In this document: positions 18,986 to 26,006 of the stretch, in pieces | Position numbering within the stretch: the first letter of the stretch is position 1 | Layout of the letters: the number at the start of each line of letters is the position of its first letter | Source: Pseudomonadota bacterium | Lineage (GTDB): Bacteria; Pseudomonadota; Alphaproteobacteria; Kiloniellales; J153 | Assembly: GCA_022572105.1 (NCBI GenBank) | Contig: JACZWN010000011.1 | Location: 1 to 28,850 of the forward strand | DNA: 28,850 nucleotides | Reading direction: 5' to 3' | Notes under the pieces: generated by a model | Databases searched by the model: none | What the model saw: the letters and a program-made list of their open reading frames with translations, nothing else | Told to the model about the DNA's origin: nothing | Made by a program: the position numbers and the translations under genes

Positions 18986-19289
18986 GGCTTTTCTCCCTAA
19001 TCTCCGGCCAGGCAAGCTGGTCCCGGGACCAGTCGCGGGCCGCGCTCGATTACGGATGTAAATCATGTAACATATGGTCCTGAAACGCAACGGGTCTCAA
19101 GCCCCCCGGATCAAATTTTCGCAAGGGGCGCTGTACAATCGGCCGGGTCAAATCGGCCGGGTCAAATCGGCCGGGCCCGCCGCCGGGAGTCCACTATCGG
19201 GATCGAGAACCCGGGCGGGCCGACCGCCGACCTCGAGGCCGAGCGAATGAACCGCGCGGCCGAGGCCGCGCCATAGGGAGATGGATCAC
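18986..19289. other. Divergent intergenic region upstream of hisI
   Basis: A 304-bp gap between divergent genes. An AT-leaning stretch at 19045-19085 could serve the minus-strand gene. TACAAT at 19134-19139 matches a -10 element for hisI at five of six positions, but no good -35 is seen. A 14-bp tandem repeat follows it directly. Confidence 0.4.
19137..19175. repeat. 14-bp tandem repeat, 2.8 copies
   Basis: AATCGGCCGGGTCA occurs at 19137 and 19151, with a partial third copy at 19165-19175. It lies in the probable leader of hisI. Confidence 0.85.
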
Positions 19290-19730
19290 ATGAGCGATCC
19301 GGCCGCGTTGCCGCCCGCCCTGGAACGGGCCATCACCTTCGACGCCGCGGGGCTCGTCCCCGCGATCGCCCAGCAGCATGACAGCGGCGAGACGCTCATG
19401 CTGGCCTGGATGAACCGCGAGGCCCTGGCCGAGACCCTGGCCACCGGCCGGGTCTGCTACTGGTCGCGCTCGCGCCAGGCGCTGTGGCGCAAGGGCGAGC
19501 GCTCGGGCCAGGTCCAGCGCCTGGTCGAGCTGCGCGTCGATTGCGACGGCGACACCCTGCTGCTGCGCGTCGAGCAAACCGGAGTGGCGTGCCACACCGG
19601 CCGGCGCAGCTGCTTCTACCGGGCGCTCGGAGAGGACGGCGGCCTCGAGGAGATCCTCCCCGTGGAGGTCGATCCCGCGGCCCTTTACGGCGGGCCGGGC
19701 GCGGACGAAACGGGTGGAGACGCGCCGTGA
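19290..19730 (+). CDS. hisI: Phosphoribosyl-AMP cyclohydrolase
   Basis: A 146-residue cytoplasmic enzyme for the third step of histidine biosynthesis, opening the ring of phosphoribosyl-AMP. The magnesium site DCDGD (84-88) and the zinc-site cysteines in CHTGRRSC (C101, C108) are present, as is SRQALWRKGERSG. I chose ATG at 19290 because GGGAG is 9 nt upstream; an ATG at 19281 sits right against that site. No hisE domain is fused and no other his genes are nearby. The stop overlaps the modE-like start by 4 bp (GTGA). Confidence 0.93.
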   Translation: MSDPAALPPALERAITFDAAGLVPAIAQQHDSGETLMLAWMNREALAETLATGRVCYWSRSRQALWRKGERSGQVQRLVELRVDCDGDTLLLRVEQTGVACHTGRRSCFYRALGEDGGLEEILPVEVDPAALYGGPGADETGGDAP

Positions 19731-20113
19731 CCGAGCCGCGCCTGCGCGTGCTCATGGGTTCCTCGATCGCCATGGGGCCAGGCAAGGCCGACCTCTTGCA
19801 GGCGATCGCCGACGCGGGCTCGATCACCCGCGCCGCGCGGCGCATGGGCATGTCCTACCGGCGCGCCTGGCTCCTGGTCGAGACCATGAATCTTTGCTTC
19901 CGCGCGCCCCTGGTCGCGGCCTCGCGCGGTGGGGCGGGCGGCGGCGGCGCGCGGCTGACCCCGCTCGGGCGCGAGGCGCTGGCACGCTACCGCGCCATGG
20001 AGGCCAAGGCGCAGGGCTGCCTGGAACGGGACATGGCCGGGTTCCGCGGCCTGCTCGGCACCCGCGCGCGGCGGCACACGCCCAAGAAGCGCGCTCCGGC
20101 GCGACAGCGTTGA
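19727..20113 (+). CDS. modE: ModE-like winged-helix regulator lacking molybdate-binding domains
   Basis: A 128-residue protein; GTG start with GGTGGAGA 6-7 nt upstream. The helix-turn-helix is LLQAIADAGSITRAARRMGMSYRRAWLLVETMN (about 23-55), followed by a Gly-rich wing and RLTPLGREALARYRAME, the ModE N-terminal domain pattern. E. coli ModE continues with two molybdate-binding (MOP/TOBE) domains, about 260 residues in all; here the protein ends after the dimerisation helix. It precedes modABC and a ModE-box-like site, so it probably represses or tunes that operon. How it would sense molybdate is not visible. Confidence 0.8.
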   Translation: MTEPRLRVLMGSSIAMGPGKADLLQAIADAGSITRAARRMGMSYRRAWLLVETMNLCFRAPLVAASRGGAGGGGARLTPLGREALARYRAMEAKAQGCLERDMAGFRGLLGTRARRHTPKKRAPARQR

Positions 20114-20158
20114 AAGGAAGCGCGCTCCGGCGCGAGAGCGTTGAAAAGAAGCGTTGAA
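20087..20158. repeat. 31-bp tandem repeat, 2.3 copies
   Basis: Unit 1 (20087-20117) and unit 2 (20118-20148) both start AAGCGCGCTCCGGCGCGA and end GCGTTGAAA plus two bases; a shortened third copy (AAGCGTTGAA) ends at 20158. The modE stop lies inside unit 1, so the extra copies are untranslated. Confidence 0.85.
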
Positions 20159-20233
20159 CCAGCTTCCGCGGCGCGTAGCGGCGGACGTCCAAGAAGCCGG
20201 CCCCGCTCCCGGTTTGTCCCCGGGCCCGGAAAC

Positions 20234-20257
20234 CGTTATATATGGTGGAATATAACC
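20234..20257 (+). promoter_or_regulatory. ModE-box-like operator upstream of modA
   Basis: CGTTATAT, 8 nt, then ATATAACC. The half-sites and the 8-8-8 spacing match the E. coli modA operator as I recall it (CGTTATAT, 8 nt, ACATAACG). It is a small AT-rich island in GC-rich DNA and lies 20 nt before the chosen modA start, with the ribosome-binding site GGAGGG between. Bound ModE would be expected to block modABC expression when molybdate is plentiful. Confidence 0.75.
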
Positions 20258-20276
20258 GCGGGAGGGCTCGACGGGT

Positions 20277-21191
20277 TTGCGACCGGTGTTTCCGAAGAAG
20301 GTGTTTCCGAAGAAACGGCTTAAGCGGCCGGCCCGACCGGGCGCCCTGGCGGCGGCAACCCAGGCGTGCCCGGCCACGCGCCCGGCCGCGCGCCTGGTCA
20401 CGCGCCTCGCCGGCCTGGCGACGGCGCTTCTCGTCCTGGGCGGCAACCCGGCGCGCGCCGATCAGCCGGTCACGATCTTCGCCGCGGCCAGCACCATGGA
20501 AGCCGTCACCGCGGTGGCGCGTGCCTACGAGGCCAGCGGCCGCGGCACGGTGCGGCCGGTTTTCGCGGCCTCCTCGACGCTCGCCCTGCAGATCGCGCGC
20601 GGTGCGCCGGCGGATCTTTTTCTTTCGGCCAACACGGCCTGGATGGATGACCTCGAACGGCGGGGCGCGATCGAACCGCGGACCCGGATCGATTTGCTCG
20701 GCAACGTGCTGGTCCTGATCGCGCCACGGGACAGCCCGCTCGACCTCGAGATCGCACCTGGGTTTGCCTTGGCCGCGGCCTTGAGCGAGCGGCGGCTGGC
20801 CATGGGCGACCCCGCGCACGTGCCCGCCGGCATCTACGCCAAGGCCGCGCTCGAGCGCCTCGGGGTCTGGTCCCGGGTGGCCGGGCGGGTCGCCTTTCTG
20901 GGCAACGTGCGCGCCGCGTTGACCCTGGTCGACCGGGGCGAGGCGGCGGCCGGGATCGTCTACGCCAGCGATGCCCGGGTCGCGCCCCGGGTGCGCGTGG
21001 TCGGCGCGTTCCCGGCCGACAGCCATCCACCGATCGTCTTTCCGCTCGCGGTCGTCGCCGGGCGCCGCGGTCCCGCGGTGATGGCGCTTTACGCCTACCT
21101 GCGCGGGCCCGAGGCGCGAGCCCTGTTCCGGACCCGGGGCTTCACTGTTCCGCCCTCTGGCCCGCCCGCTAGCCCGCCCGCCGGGGGCTGA
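20277..21191 (+). CDS. modA: Molybdate-binding periplasmic protein
   Basis: A 304-residue family 1 binding protein. Mature motifs: VTIFAAASTMEAVTAVARAYE, FAASSTLALQIARGAPADLFLSANTAWMD, and ERLGVWSRVAGRVAFLGNVRAALTLVDRGEAAAGIVYASDA. The start is uncertain. TTG at 20277 has GGAGGG 10 nt upstream and gives a long basic leader (VFPKKVFPKKRLKRPARP) before the hydrophobic core and the ARA cleavage site near residue 61. GTG codons at 20286 and 20301 are alternatives. A 15-bp tandem duplication doubles VFPKK. A 12-bp duplication near the end gives GPPASPPAGG. It is the first gene of modABC. Confidence 0.9.
   Translation: MRPVFPKKVFPKKRLKRPARPGALAAATQACPATRPAARLVTRLAGLATALLVLGGNPARADQPVTIFAAASTMEAVTAVARAYEASGRGTVRPVFAASSTLALQIARGAPADLFLSANTAWMDDLERRGAIEPRTRIDLLGNVLVLIAPRDSPLDLEIAPGFALAAALSERRLAMGDPAHVPAGIYAKAALERLGVWSRVAGRVAFLGNVRAALTLVDRGEAAAGIVYASDARVAPRVRVVGAFPADSHPPIVFPLAVVAGRRGPAVMALYAYLRGPEARALFRTRGFTVPPSGPPASPPAGG
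20286..20315. repeat. In-frame 15-bp tandem duplication in modA
   Basis: GTGTTTCCGAAGAAG is followed directly by GTGTTTCCGAAGAAA, doubling VFPKK in the basic leader of ModA. It also creates two alternative GTG starts. Confidence 0.85.
21157..21180. repeat. In-frame 12-bp tandem duplication at modA 3' end
   Basis: CTGGCCCGCCCG is followed by CTAGCCCGCCCG (11 of 12 identical), encoding the Pro-rich C terminus of ModA. Confidence 0.6.
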
Positions 21192-21197
21192 GGCGCG

Positions 21198-21890
21198 ATG
21201 CCGGGGTTCAGCCCGCTGGAACTCGAGGCGCTGGCGCTGAGCCTGCGCGTCGCGCTGTGGTCCGTGCTGTTCAGCCTGCCGGTCGGGTTGTTCATCGCCT
21301 GGCTGCTGGCGCGCCACGAGTTTTTCGGCAAGGGCGCGCTCAACGCCGTGGTCCATCTGCCGCTGGTTCTGCCGCCGGTCGTCGTCGGCTACCTCCTGCT
21401 CGTCCTGCTCGGGCGCGAGGGGCCGCTCGGACAGGCGCTGTACCGGCTTTTCGGGGTCAGCTTGCCGTTCACCTGGCAAGGCGCGGCGCTGGCCGCGGCG
21501 GTCATGGCCTTCCCGCTCATGGTGCGCGCCATGCGCCTGTCGCTGGAGAACGTCGACCGGCGTCTCGAAGCGGCGGCGCGCACCCTGGGCGCGCGCCCGT
21601 TCGACGTCTTCGTGACCGTGACCCTGCCGCTCACGGCGCCCGGTATCCTGGTCGGCGCGCTGCTCGGCTTCGCCCGCAGCCTGGGCGAGTTCGGCGCCAC
21701 CATCACCTTCGCCGCCAACATCCCGGGCGAAACGCGCACCCTGCCGCTGGCGCTGTTCAGCATGACCCAGACGCCGGGCGGCGAGACCCAGGCGCTACGC
21801 CTGGCCGCGCTCTCGGTGCTGCTGTCGCTGGCGGCACTCGCCGTTTCGGAATACACCGCGCGCCGCCTGCGCGCCCGCATCGACGGCTAG
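21198..21890 (+). CDS. modB: Molybdate ABC transporter permease
   Basis: A 230-residue inner-membrane protein with about five helices. VHLPLVLPPVVVGYLLL and the EAA loop RRLEAAARTLGARPFDVFVTVTLP are characteristic of ModB, as is GFARSLGEFGATITFAANIPGETRTLPLALF. It starts 7 bp after modA and its stop is 4 bp before modC. Confidence 0.95.
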   Translation: MPGFSPLELEALALSLRVALWSVLFSLPVGLFIAWLLARHEFFGKGALNAVVHLPLVLPPVVVGYLLLVLLGREGPLGQALYRLFGVSLPFTWQGAALAAAVMAFPLMVRAMRLSLENVDRRLEAAARTLGARPFDVFVTVTLPLTAPGILVGALLGFARSLGEFGATITFAANIPGETRTLPLALFSMTQTPGGETQALRLAALSVLLSLAALAVSEYTARRLRARIDG

Positions 21891-21894
21891 GCCG

Positions 21895-23019
21895 ATGCTG
21901 GAGGTGGCCGTCGAGAAGCGCCTGGGCGCTTTCAGAGTAGACGCCAAGTTTTCCTGTGAAACCTCTGGAATCGTGGCGCTTTTCGGCCGTTCCGGCGCGG
22001 GAAAAACAACGCTCGTCAACATGCTGGCCGGACTCCTGCGCCCCGATGCCGGCCGGATCGTGGTGGACGGCACCGTGCTGTTCGATTCCGAACGCGGTCT
22101 CGACGTACCGCCGGAGCGCCGCCGCCTGGGCTACGTCTTTCAGGAAGGCCGCCTGTTCCCGCACCTGAGCGTGCGCGCCAACCTGACCTACGGCCTGCGC
22201 CGGGTGGTGCCGGCCGAGCGCCGCATCGAGTTCGATCAGATCGTCGCGTTGCTCGGGCTGGAGGCGCTCCTCGAGCGCCGGCCGCGCGATCTGTCCGGCG
22301 GCGAGAAGCAGCGGGTCGCGCTCGGCCGGGCATTGTTGGCGAACCCGCGCCTGCTGCTCCTGGACGAGCCGCTCGCCGCGCTCGACCAGCCGCGCAAGGA
22401 GGAGATTCTGCCGTTCATCGAGCGCCTGCGCGACGAGTTCGCCATACCCATCGTCTACGTCTCCCACGCCATGCCCGAGATCGTCCGCCTGGCCGACACC
22501 ATGGTGCTGATGTCGGAGGGCCGGGTCGAGGCGGTCGGTCCGCTCGACGAACTGACCAGCCGGCTCGACCTGCGCCCGCTGACCGGGCGCTACGAGGCCG
22601 GCGCGGTGCTGACGGCGCGCGTCGAGGGCCAGGACGAGGCCTTCGCGCTGACCGAGCTCAGCTTCGCCGGCGGCCGCCTCCTGGTGCCACGCCTGGAGCT
22701 GCCGCGCGGCACCGAGCTGCGCCTGCGCATCCGCGCCCGCGACATCGCGCTCGCCCTCGAGCGCCCGCAACGGACCAGCTTCCTCAACGCCGTCCCCTGC
22801 ATCGTGCGCGACATCGGCGCCGAGGACGGCCCGCTGGTCGACCTGCGCCTCGACGCCGGTGGCGCGGCGCTCTGGGCGCGCGTGACGCGGCGCTCGCTGG
22901 AGGCCCTGGGCCTGGCGCCGGGCACAGCCGTTTACGCGCTCATCAAGGCGGTCTCGATCGACCGCTACAGCCTCGGCCGCAGCTCCGGCGCCGGCCGCTT
23001 CCTGTCCGAGACCGAGTGA
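21895..23019 (+). CDS. modC: Molybdate ABC transporter ATPase
   Basis: A 374-residue ATPase. Walker A GRSGAGKTT (31-39), the YVFQEGRLFPHLSV Q-loop, signature LSGGEKQRV (133-141), Walker B LLLLDEP (153-159) and the switch histidine in VSHAMPE. The C-terminal molybdate-type TOBE domain lies near 290-360 (RTSFLNAVPCIVRDIG, then LGLAPGTAVYALIKAVSI) and may provide feedback. There is no strong ribosome-binding site; the start 4 bp after modB implies coupled translation. The stop TGA is followed at once by TACCAACGG. Confidence 0.95.
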   Translation: MLEVAVEKRLGAFRVDAKFSCETSGIVALFGRSGAGKTTLVNMLAGLLRPDAGRIVVDGTVLFDSERGLDVPPERRRLGYVFQEGRLFPHLSVRANLTYGLRRVVPAERRIEFDQIVALLGLEALLERRPRDLSGGEKQRVALGRALLANPRLLLLDEPLAALDQPRKEEILPFIERLRDEFAIPIVYVSHAMPEIVRLADTMVLMSEGRVEAVGPLDELTSRLDLRPLTGRYEAGAVLTARVEGQDEAFALTELSFAGGRLLVPRLELPRGTELRLRIRARDIALALERPQRTSFLNAVPCIVRDIGAEDGPLVDLRLDAGGAALWARVTRRSLEALGLAPGTAVYALIKAVSIDRYSLGRSSGAGRFLSETE

Positions 23020-23048
23020 TACCAACGGTCGTTGGCATTATACCAAGG
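23019..23048. repeat. Palindromic ATACCAA element between modC and the DUF2927 gene
   Basis: ATACCAACGG at 23019-23028 starts on the last base of the modC stop and is followed by the inverse CGTTGG, forming CCAACG-GT-CGTTGG. ATACCAAGG follows at 23040-23048, three bases from the end of the convergent gene. It may serve as a shared 3'-end signal. Confidence 0.55.
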
Positions 23049-23049
23049 A

Positions 23050-23829
23050 TCAGGAGGCGTCCCAGTAGCGCCGGTATGCCGCTCTCAGTTCGGACCACTC
23101 GTTGGCGGAGCCGAGGTGCGTGTAGAGGAACCGGAGCAGTTTGCGGTCGATCGGCGAAAAGGCGGTTGCCGTCGAACCCCGGTCGCCTTGGGTGAATACC
23201 GCGCTGTCGGGGAACACCGCCGAGTCGCCGCGCAGGCCGAGCGCATGGGCGAGCTGATGCACGATCACCGCCTGCCTTTGGGCGGCGCTCGAATCCGCGC
23301 CGACCACCGCCACGGCAGCGACGATGTCGAGCCGTTCGCTGCGCCAGATCAGGTAAAATCCCGTCCCCGAGGTCAAAGGATCGGCGCCCAGATTGACCGC
23401 CAGGCGATCGAACCTGGCCCGCGTCGCGAAGTACACCTGAAAATTACTCTTGCCGCCCTCGACCAGCCGCGGCGACAGGCCGCTCCCCTCGAGAACCTCA
23501 TCGAGCGTGGCGACCAAGGCCCGGACGAACGCCTCGTCCTCGGCGGTCGCCTCGACGAGCGCGATCCTCGGCGAGGTGGCCCATCGTATCACCAGCGGCT
23601 CCGTGCCGCCTGACGCCGGCCGGAGAAGCACCTCCTCGACGAAGCGCCACTCCGGATCCAATCGCAAAACCTCGCGATACGCCTGGTTCAGCGCAAAGGG
23701 AGCCACGGCAACAGCCGCGATCGCCGCGACCGCGTACAAACGCATACGCCATTTGGGGACCCGCCCCCATTTGCGGCCCCGCCCCCATTTGCGGCTCCGC
23801 CCAAGGGCGGCATGAAGCGCGCGGAACAT
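23050..23829 (-). CDS. DUF2927-type anchored protein
   Basis: A 259-residue protein. A very basic leader (residues 11-28, RSRKWGRGRKWGRVPKW) precedes one membrane segment (about 31-48), so most of it is periplasmic. The rest matches the DUF2927 pattern as I know it: LVIRWATSPRIALV, then NFQVYF, then VIVHQLAHALGLRGDSAVF and DRKLLRFLY. H191 and H195 stand in an HQxxH arrangement, reminiscent of a metalloprotease HExxH whose glutamate is glutamine, so activity is doubtful. The start is uncertain: no clear ribosome-binding site precedes 23829, and ATG at 23745 is an alternative. An 18-bp tandem repeat encodes the basic leader. Confidence 0.72.
   Translation of the reverse strand: MFRALHAALGRSRKWGRGRKWGRVPKWRMRLYAVAAIAAVAVAPFALNQAYREVLRLDPEWRFVEEVLLRPASGGTEPLVIRWATSPRIALVEATAEDEAFVRALVATLDEVLEGSGLSPRLVEGGKSNFQVYFATRARFDRLAVNLGADPLTSGTGFYLIWRSERLDIVAAVAVVGADSSAAQRQAVIVHQLAHALGLRGDSAVFPDSAVFTQGDRGSTATAFSPIDRKLLRFLYTHLGSANEWSELRAAYRRYWDAS
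23761..23796. repeat. In-frame 18-bp tandem repeat
   Basis: CCGCCCCCATTTGCGGCC (23761-23778) and CCGCCCCCATTTGCGGCT (23779-23796) are adjacent; weaker partial copies flank them. They encode RKWGRG and RKWGRV in the DUF2927-type protein's leader. Confidence 0.85.
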
Positions 23830-24201
23830 GATGCCGACTTCGCCTATCGCGCGCGGCGTGTCAACTCGTGCCCGCCACGTTGCCGGCCCAAATTTCTAGC
23901 CGGCATTCCGGGCGTCCGCCGCCCTATCCGCTCCCGACGATGACCCCGAAGGGGTACCGGCCCCGGCGCGCGCGCCACGGCTGGTCCGTGCGCCTGAGAT
24001 GCGCGCGCCCCTTGGGCGAAAAGCAACCCTCCCGGCCCGGGCGTCTCACGTAGACGAGGCCCCAGCGAAGTTTGTTCTCAAATATAGTTAAAATTAATGG
24101 TTAACATATTGAAATTGATTGACAAACGTCTAAAAATTTATTAAAAATGTGTTTATGGGGAATGGGGTACAGTACCTTAATTTAGGGGCTTGTCTGGGGT
24201 T
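23830..24201. other. Intergenic region with an AT-rich island
   Basis: The first 225 bp are GC-rich without a credible gene; ACCCC-GAA-GGGGT is a small hairpin near 23945. From about 24068 to 24185 the DNA becomes strongly AT-rich, unlike anything else here, and includes GGTAC-A-GTACC (24166-24176). The island ends at the small membrane-protein gene and holds its likely promoter. Confidence 0.6.
24119..24147 (+). promoter_or_regulatory. Sigma-70-like promoter for the 24202 gene
   Basis: TTGACA at 24119-24124 is a perfect -35 element. A 17-bp spacer leads to TAAAAA at 24142-24147, a four-of-six -10 match. The expected start of transcription is about 48 nt before the ATG at 24202. Confidence 0.6.
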
Positions 24202-24405
24202 ATGGGTAAGATCATTAAATCGGTCGCGTTGGGCTATGCCGGCGCGGTCCTCGCCGGGCTGACCGTCGCCGTCATCGGCGTCTTCTTCGGCCTGTCGGAG
24301 GTAACGGTGGCGGCCGCAGCCGCGCCGACCGGCGTCGTCTTTGGGGTGCTCGGCATGAGCCTGGTTTGGTGGCGGCCCGCCGTCGCCCGCGTCAGGAAGC
24401 GTTAA
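24202..24405 (+). CDS. Small two-helix membrane protein
   Basis: A 67-residue product: MGKIIKS, a first helix (ALGYAGAVLAGLTVAVIGVFFG) and a second (VAAAAAPTGVVFGVLGMSLVWW), then a basic tail VARVRKR. Both ends are probably cytoplasmic by charge. A GGGG stretch just upstream of the ATG may serve as ribosome-binding site. It stands alone between a good promoter and a good terminator, so it is an independent transcription unit. The function is unknown. Confidence 0.7.
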   Translation: MGKIIKSVALGYAGAVLAGLTVAVIGVFFGLSEVTVAAAAAPTGVVFGVLGMSLVWWRPAVARVRKR

Positions 24406-24419
24406 GGCCGATCGCACCT

Positions 24420-24472
24420 CGCCCAGGCCCCCCGGCGCACTCGCCCGCGCCGGGGGTTGCCTGGGCGTTTTC
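24420..24472 (+). terminator. Rho-independent terminator after the 24202 gene
   Basis: CGCCCAGGC (24420-24428) pairs with GCCTGGGCG (24459-24467), with further GGCGC/GCGCC and CCC/GGG pairing inside, followed by TTTTC. It begins 15 bp after the stop codon. Confidence 0.85.
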
Positions 24473-24734
24473 AGAGCGCGCCGGCAGGGCATCCCCCGGA
24501 GTGCGGTGCGCTTCGATCGGGCCGGAGTAAACCCGGCGATCGCGCCAGCCCGGCCCGCGATGTTACCGGTTGGGCGGGGCAAACACCAAAGATCGTGGAT
24601 ATTAGATGGCATCGGGCGGCATCCGGAGCGTTGAAGCGCGCACGGTCATACTTAGGAGTAGTGCCAGGAACTGCGCCGGGTCGCGGATCTCCGGCCTCCG
24701 GCGCGGATCGAGGAGCCATCGGAGGAATGCGGAT
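24473..24734. other. Non-coding gap before the lipoprotein gene
   Basis: I see no gene here. A frame opens at 24606 and joins the lipoprotein gene in phase, but it lacks a ribosome-binding site and its leader is a run of Arg and Ser. Confidence 0.4.
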
Positions 24735-24968
24735 ATGTCGCGCTTGGTCTTGTCGGCGTTGCTTGGGGCGGGCCTGGCCGGCTGCGCGCTCGAGCCGGTC
24801 CCGGGCATGGAACTCAAGTGTCAGATGACCGAATGCGCTTGCGTGCCAACCCAGGCCATGTTTCCGGTCCGGCCCGGGCCCACCTCGGTGCCCGTGTTGT
24901 GGAAAGAGAACGGCGACGCCTATTGCCCGCAGGACCACGTCCTGAGGGAAGCGCCCGAAAAGAAATGA
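24735..24968 (+). CDS. Small lipoprotein of unknown function
   Basis: A 77-residue product; ATG at 24735 has GGAGGA 8 nt upstream. MSRLVLSALLGAGLAGCALE is a lipoprotein signal with lipobox LAGC, cleaved before the cysteine at residue 17. The mature part of about 60 residues contains four more cysteines (KCQMTECACVP and YCPQDH), suggesting a small disulfide-rich fold. No Asp follows the lipid-bearing Cys, so the outer membrane is the likely place. The function is unknown. Confidence 0.75.
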   Translation: MSRLVLSALLGAGLAGCALEPVPGMELKCQMTECACVPTQAMFPVRPGPTSVPVLWKENGDAYCPQDHVLREAPEKK

Positions 24969-25103
24969 CCGCCGCCGGCGCGCGCGACTGCGGGCGGCGG
25001 AGCGGCGGGCGTCCGGCCGGAAGACGATCCTCGGGGTCGCTTTCCAGCTCTTCCGAATGGGACTAACATTCGCGCGTCTTCGTCCAAACCGGGCAGGTCG
25101 GCC

Positions 25104-25802
25104 ATGAATGCCTACAAGGTTCCCTTGCGCCTGGGGTTGCTTCTTGCCCTGGTTTTCGCCCTCGAAACGTCCGCGGCGCTCGCCAAGTGCCAGGACCGGC
25201 CGAAGCCCGGGGTCGACTGGAGCCAGTGCGAGAAGGAACGCTTGATCCTGCGCAACGCGGACCTGAGCGGCGCCATCCTGAAGCGAACCGACTTGAGCGG
25301 CGCCGACTTGGCCGGGGCCAAGCTGGTCGGCGCGGTCCTGGTCCAGGCGAACCTGGCGCGCGCGCGCCTGCGCGGCGCCAACCTCGAAGGCGCCGACATG
25401 ACCAAGGCGCAGGGCGACCGGACCGATTTCCAGTCGGCGAACATGGCCGGCGTCATCCTGGCCAAGTCGGAGCTGCCCCGGGCCAACCTCACCGGGGCCG
25501 ATCTCTCGGGCGCCGACCTCTCCAAGGCCGAACTCGGCCGCGCCGTGTTCAGAGGGGCGAACCTGGACGGGGCCGACTTGCGCCACGCCTATATCGCGCG
25601 CGCCAAATTCACCGGCGTCCGCCTGGCCGGGGTGAGGCTCGGCGGGGCCTATATGTTGATGACCCGCTTCGAGGGCGCCGATCTCTCGGGCGCGCTCGGC
25701 CTGACCCAGGAGCAGATCGAAATCGCCTGCGGCGACGACGGCACCAAGCTTCCGGACGGCCTGCGGCGGCCCGCGTCCTGGCCCTGCGCCCAGGACGAGT
25801 GA
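25104..25802 (+). CDS. Exported pentapeptide-repeat protein
   Basis: A 232-residue protein. The signal peptide is about residues 1-28 (VPLRLGLLLALVFALETSAALA). Residues of about 45-205 hold some 30 A(D/N)LxG-type pentapeptides (NADLSGAILKRTDLSGADLAGAKLVGA and so on), predicted to form a right-handed quadrilateral beta helix. The end LTQEQIEIACGDDGTKLPDGLRRPASWPC is a common C-terminal cap in alphaproteobacterial members, with two cysteines. The secreted location argues against a gyrase-protecting Qnr role. The ribosome-binding site is weak (AGGTCGG). Confidence 0.88.
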   Translation: MNAYKVPLRLGLLLALVFALETSAALAKCQDRPKPGVDWSQCEKERLILRNADLSGAILKRTDLSGADLAGAKLVGAVLVQANLARARLRGANLEGADMTKAQGDRTDFQSANMAGVILAKSELPRANLTGADLSGADLSKAELGRAVFRGANLDGADLRHAYIARAKFTGVRLAGVRLGGAYMLMTRFEGADLSGALGLTQEQIEIACGDDGTKLPDGLRRPASWPCAQDE

Positions 25803-25808
25803 GCGATC

Positions 25809-26006
25809 GTGGAGTCCGGCTTCCCGCTTTACGTCCTGGTGGCCGCGCTCCTGGCGCTGTTCCTACGCCAGGTGCGCGGCCAGTCGTTCGACGACCTGCT
25901 CGTGCGCGCCGCCCGCGACCACCACCACGTCCACCGGGTGCTGGCGAAGCATCCCCGAGGCGGGTGCTGGAAAGAATACCAGGCCTGGATGCGCGAGGCG
26001 GCGTGA
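25809..26006 (+). CDS. Small anchored protein (65 residues)
   Basis: GTG start 6 bp after the pentapeptide-repeat stop. The product begins with a membrane segment (FPLYVLVAALLALFLRQV) followed by a soluble tail FDDLLVRAARDHHHVHRVLAKHPRGGCWKEYQAWMREAA with a His cluster (DHHHVH) and one Cys. The tight spacing suggests co-transcription. The 3' end meets the opposing hydroxylase pseudogene. No family is recognised; it could also be a chance frame. Confidence 0.5.
   Translation: MESGFPLYVLVAALLALFLRQVRGQSFDDLLVRAARDHHHVHRVLAKHPRGGCWKEYQAWMREAA

Noticed and set aside
24130..24612. 160-residue minus-strand frame over the AT-rich island
   Set aside because: It runs antisense through a promoter, the small membrane-protein gene and its terminator; it has no motif or ribosome-binding site.
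25250..25700. 15-bp periodicity considered as a DNA repeat array
   Set aside because: Explained by pentapeptide codons in the exported pentapeptide-repeat protein.
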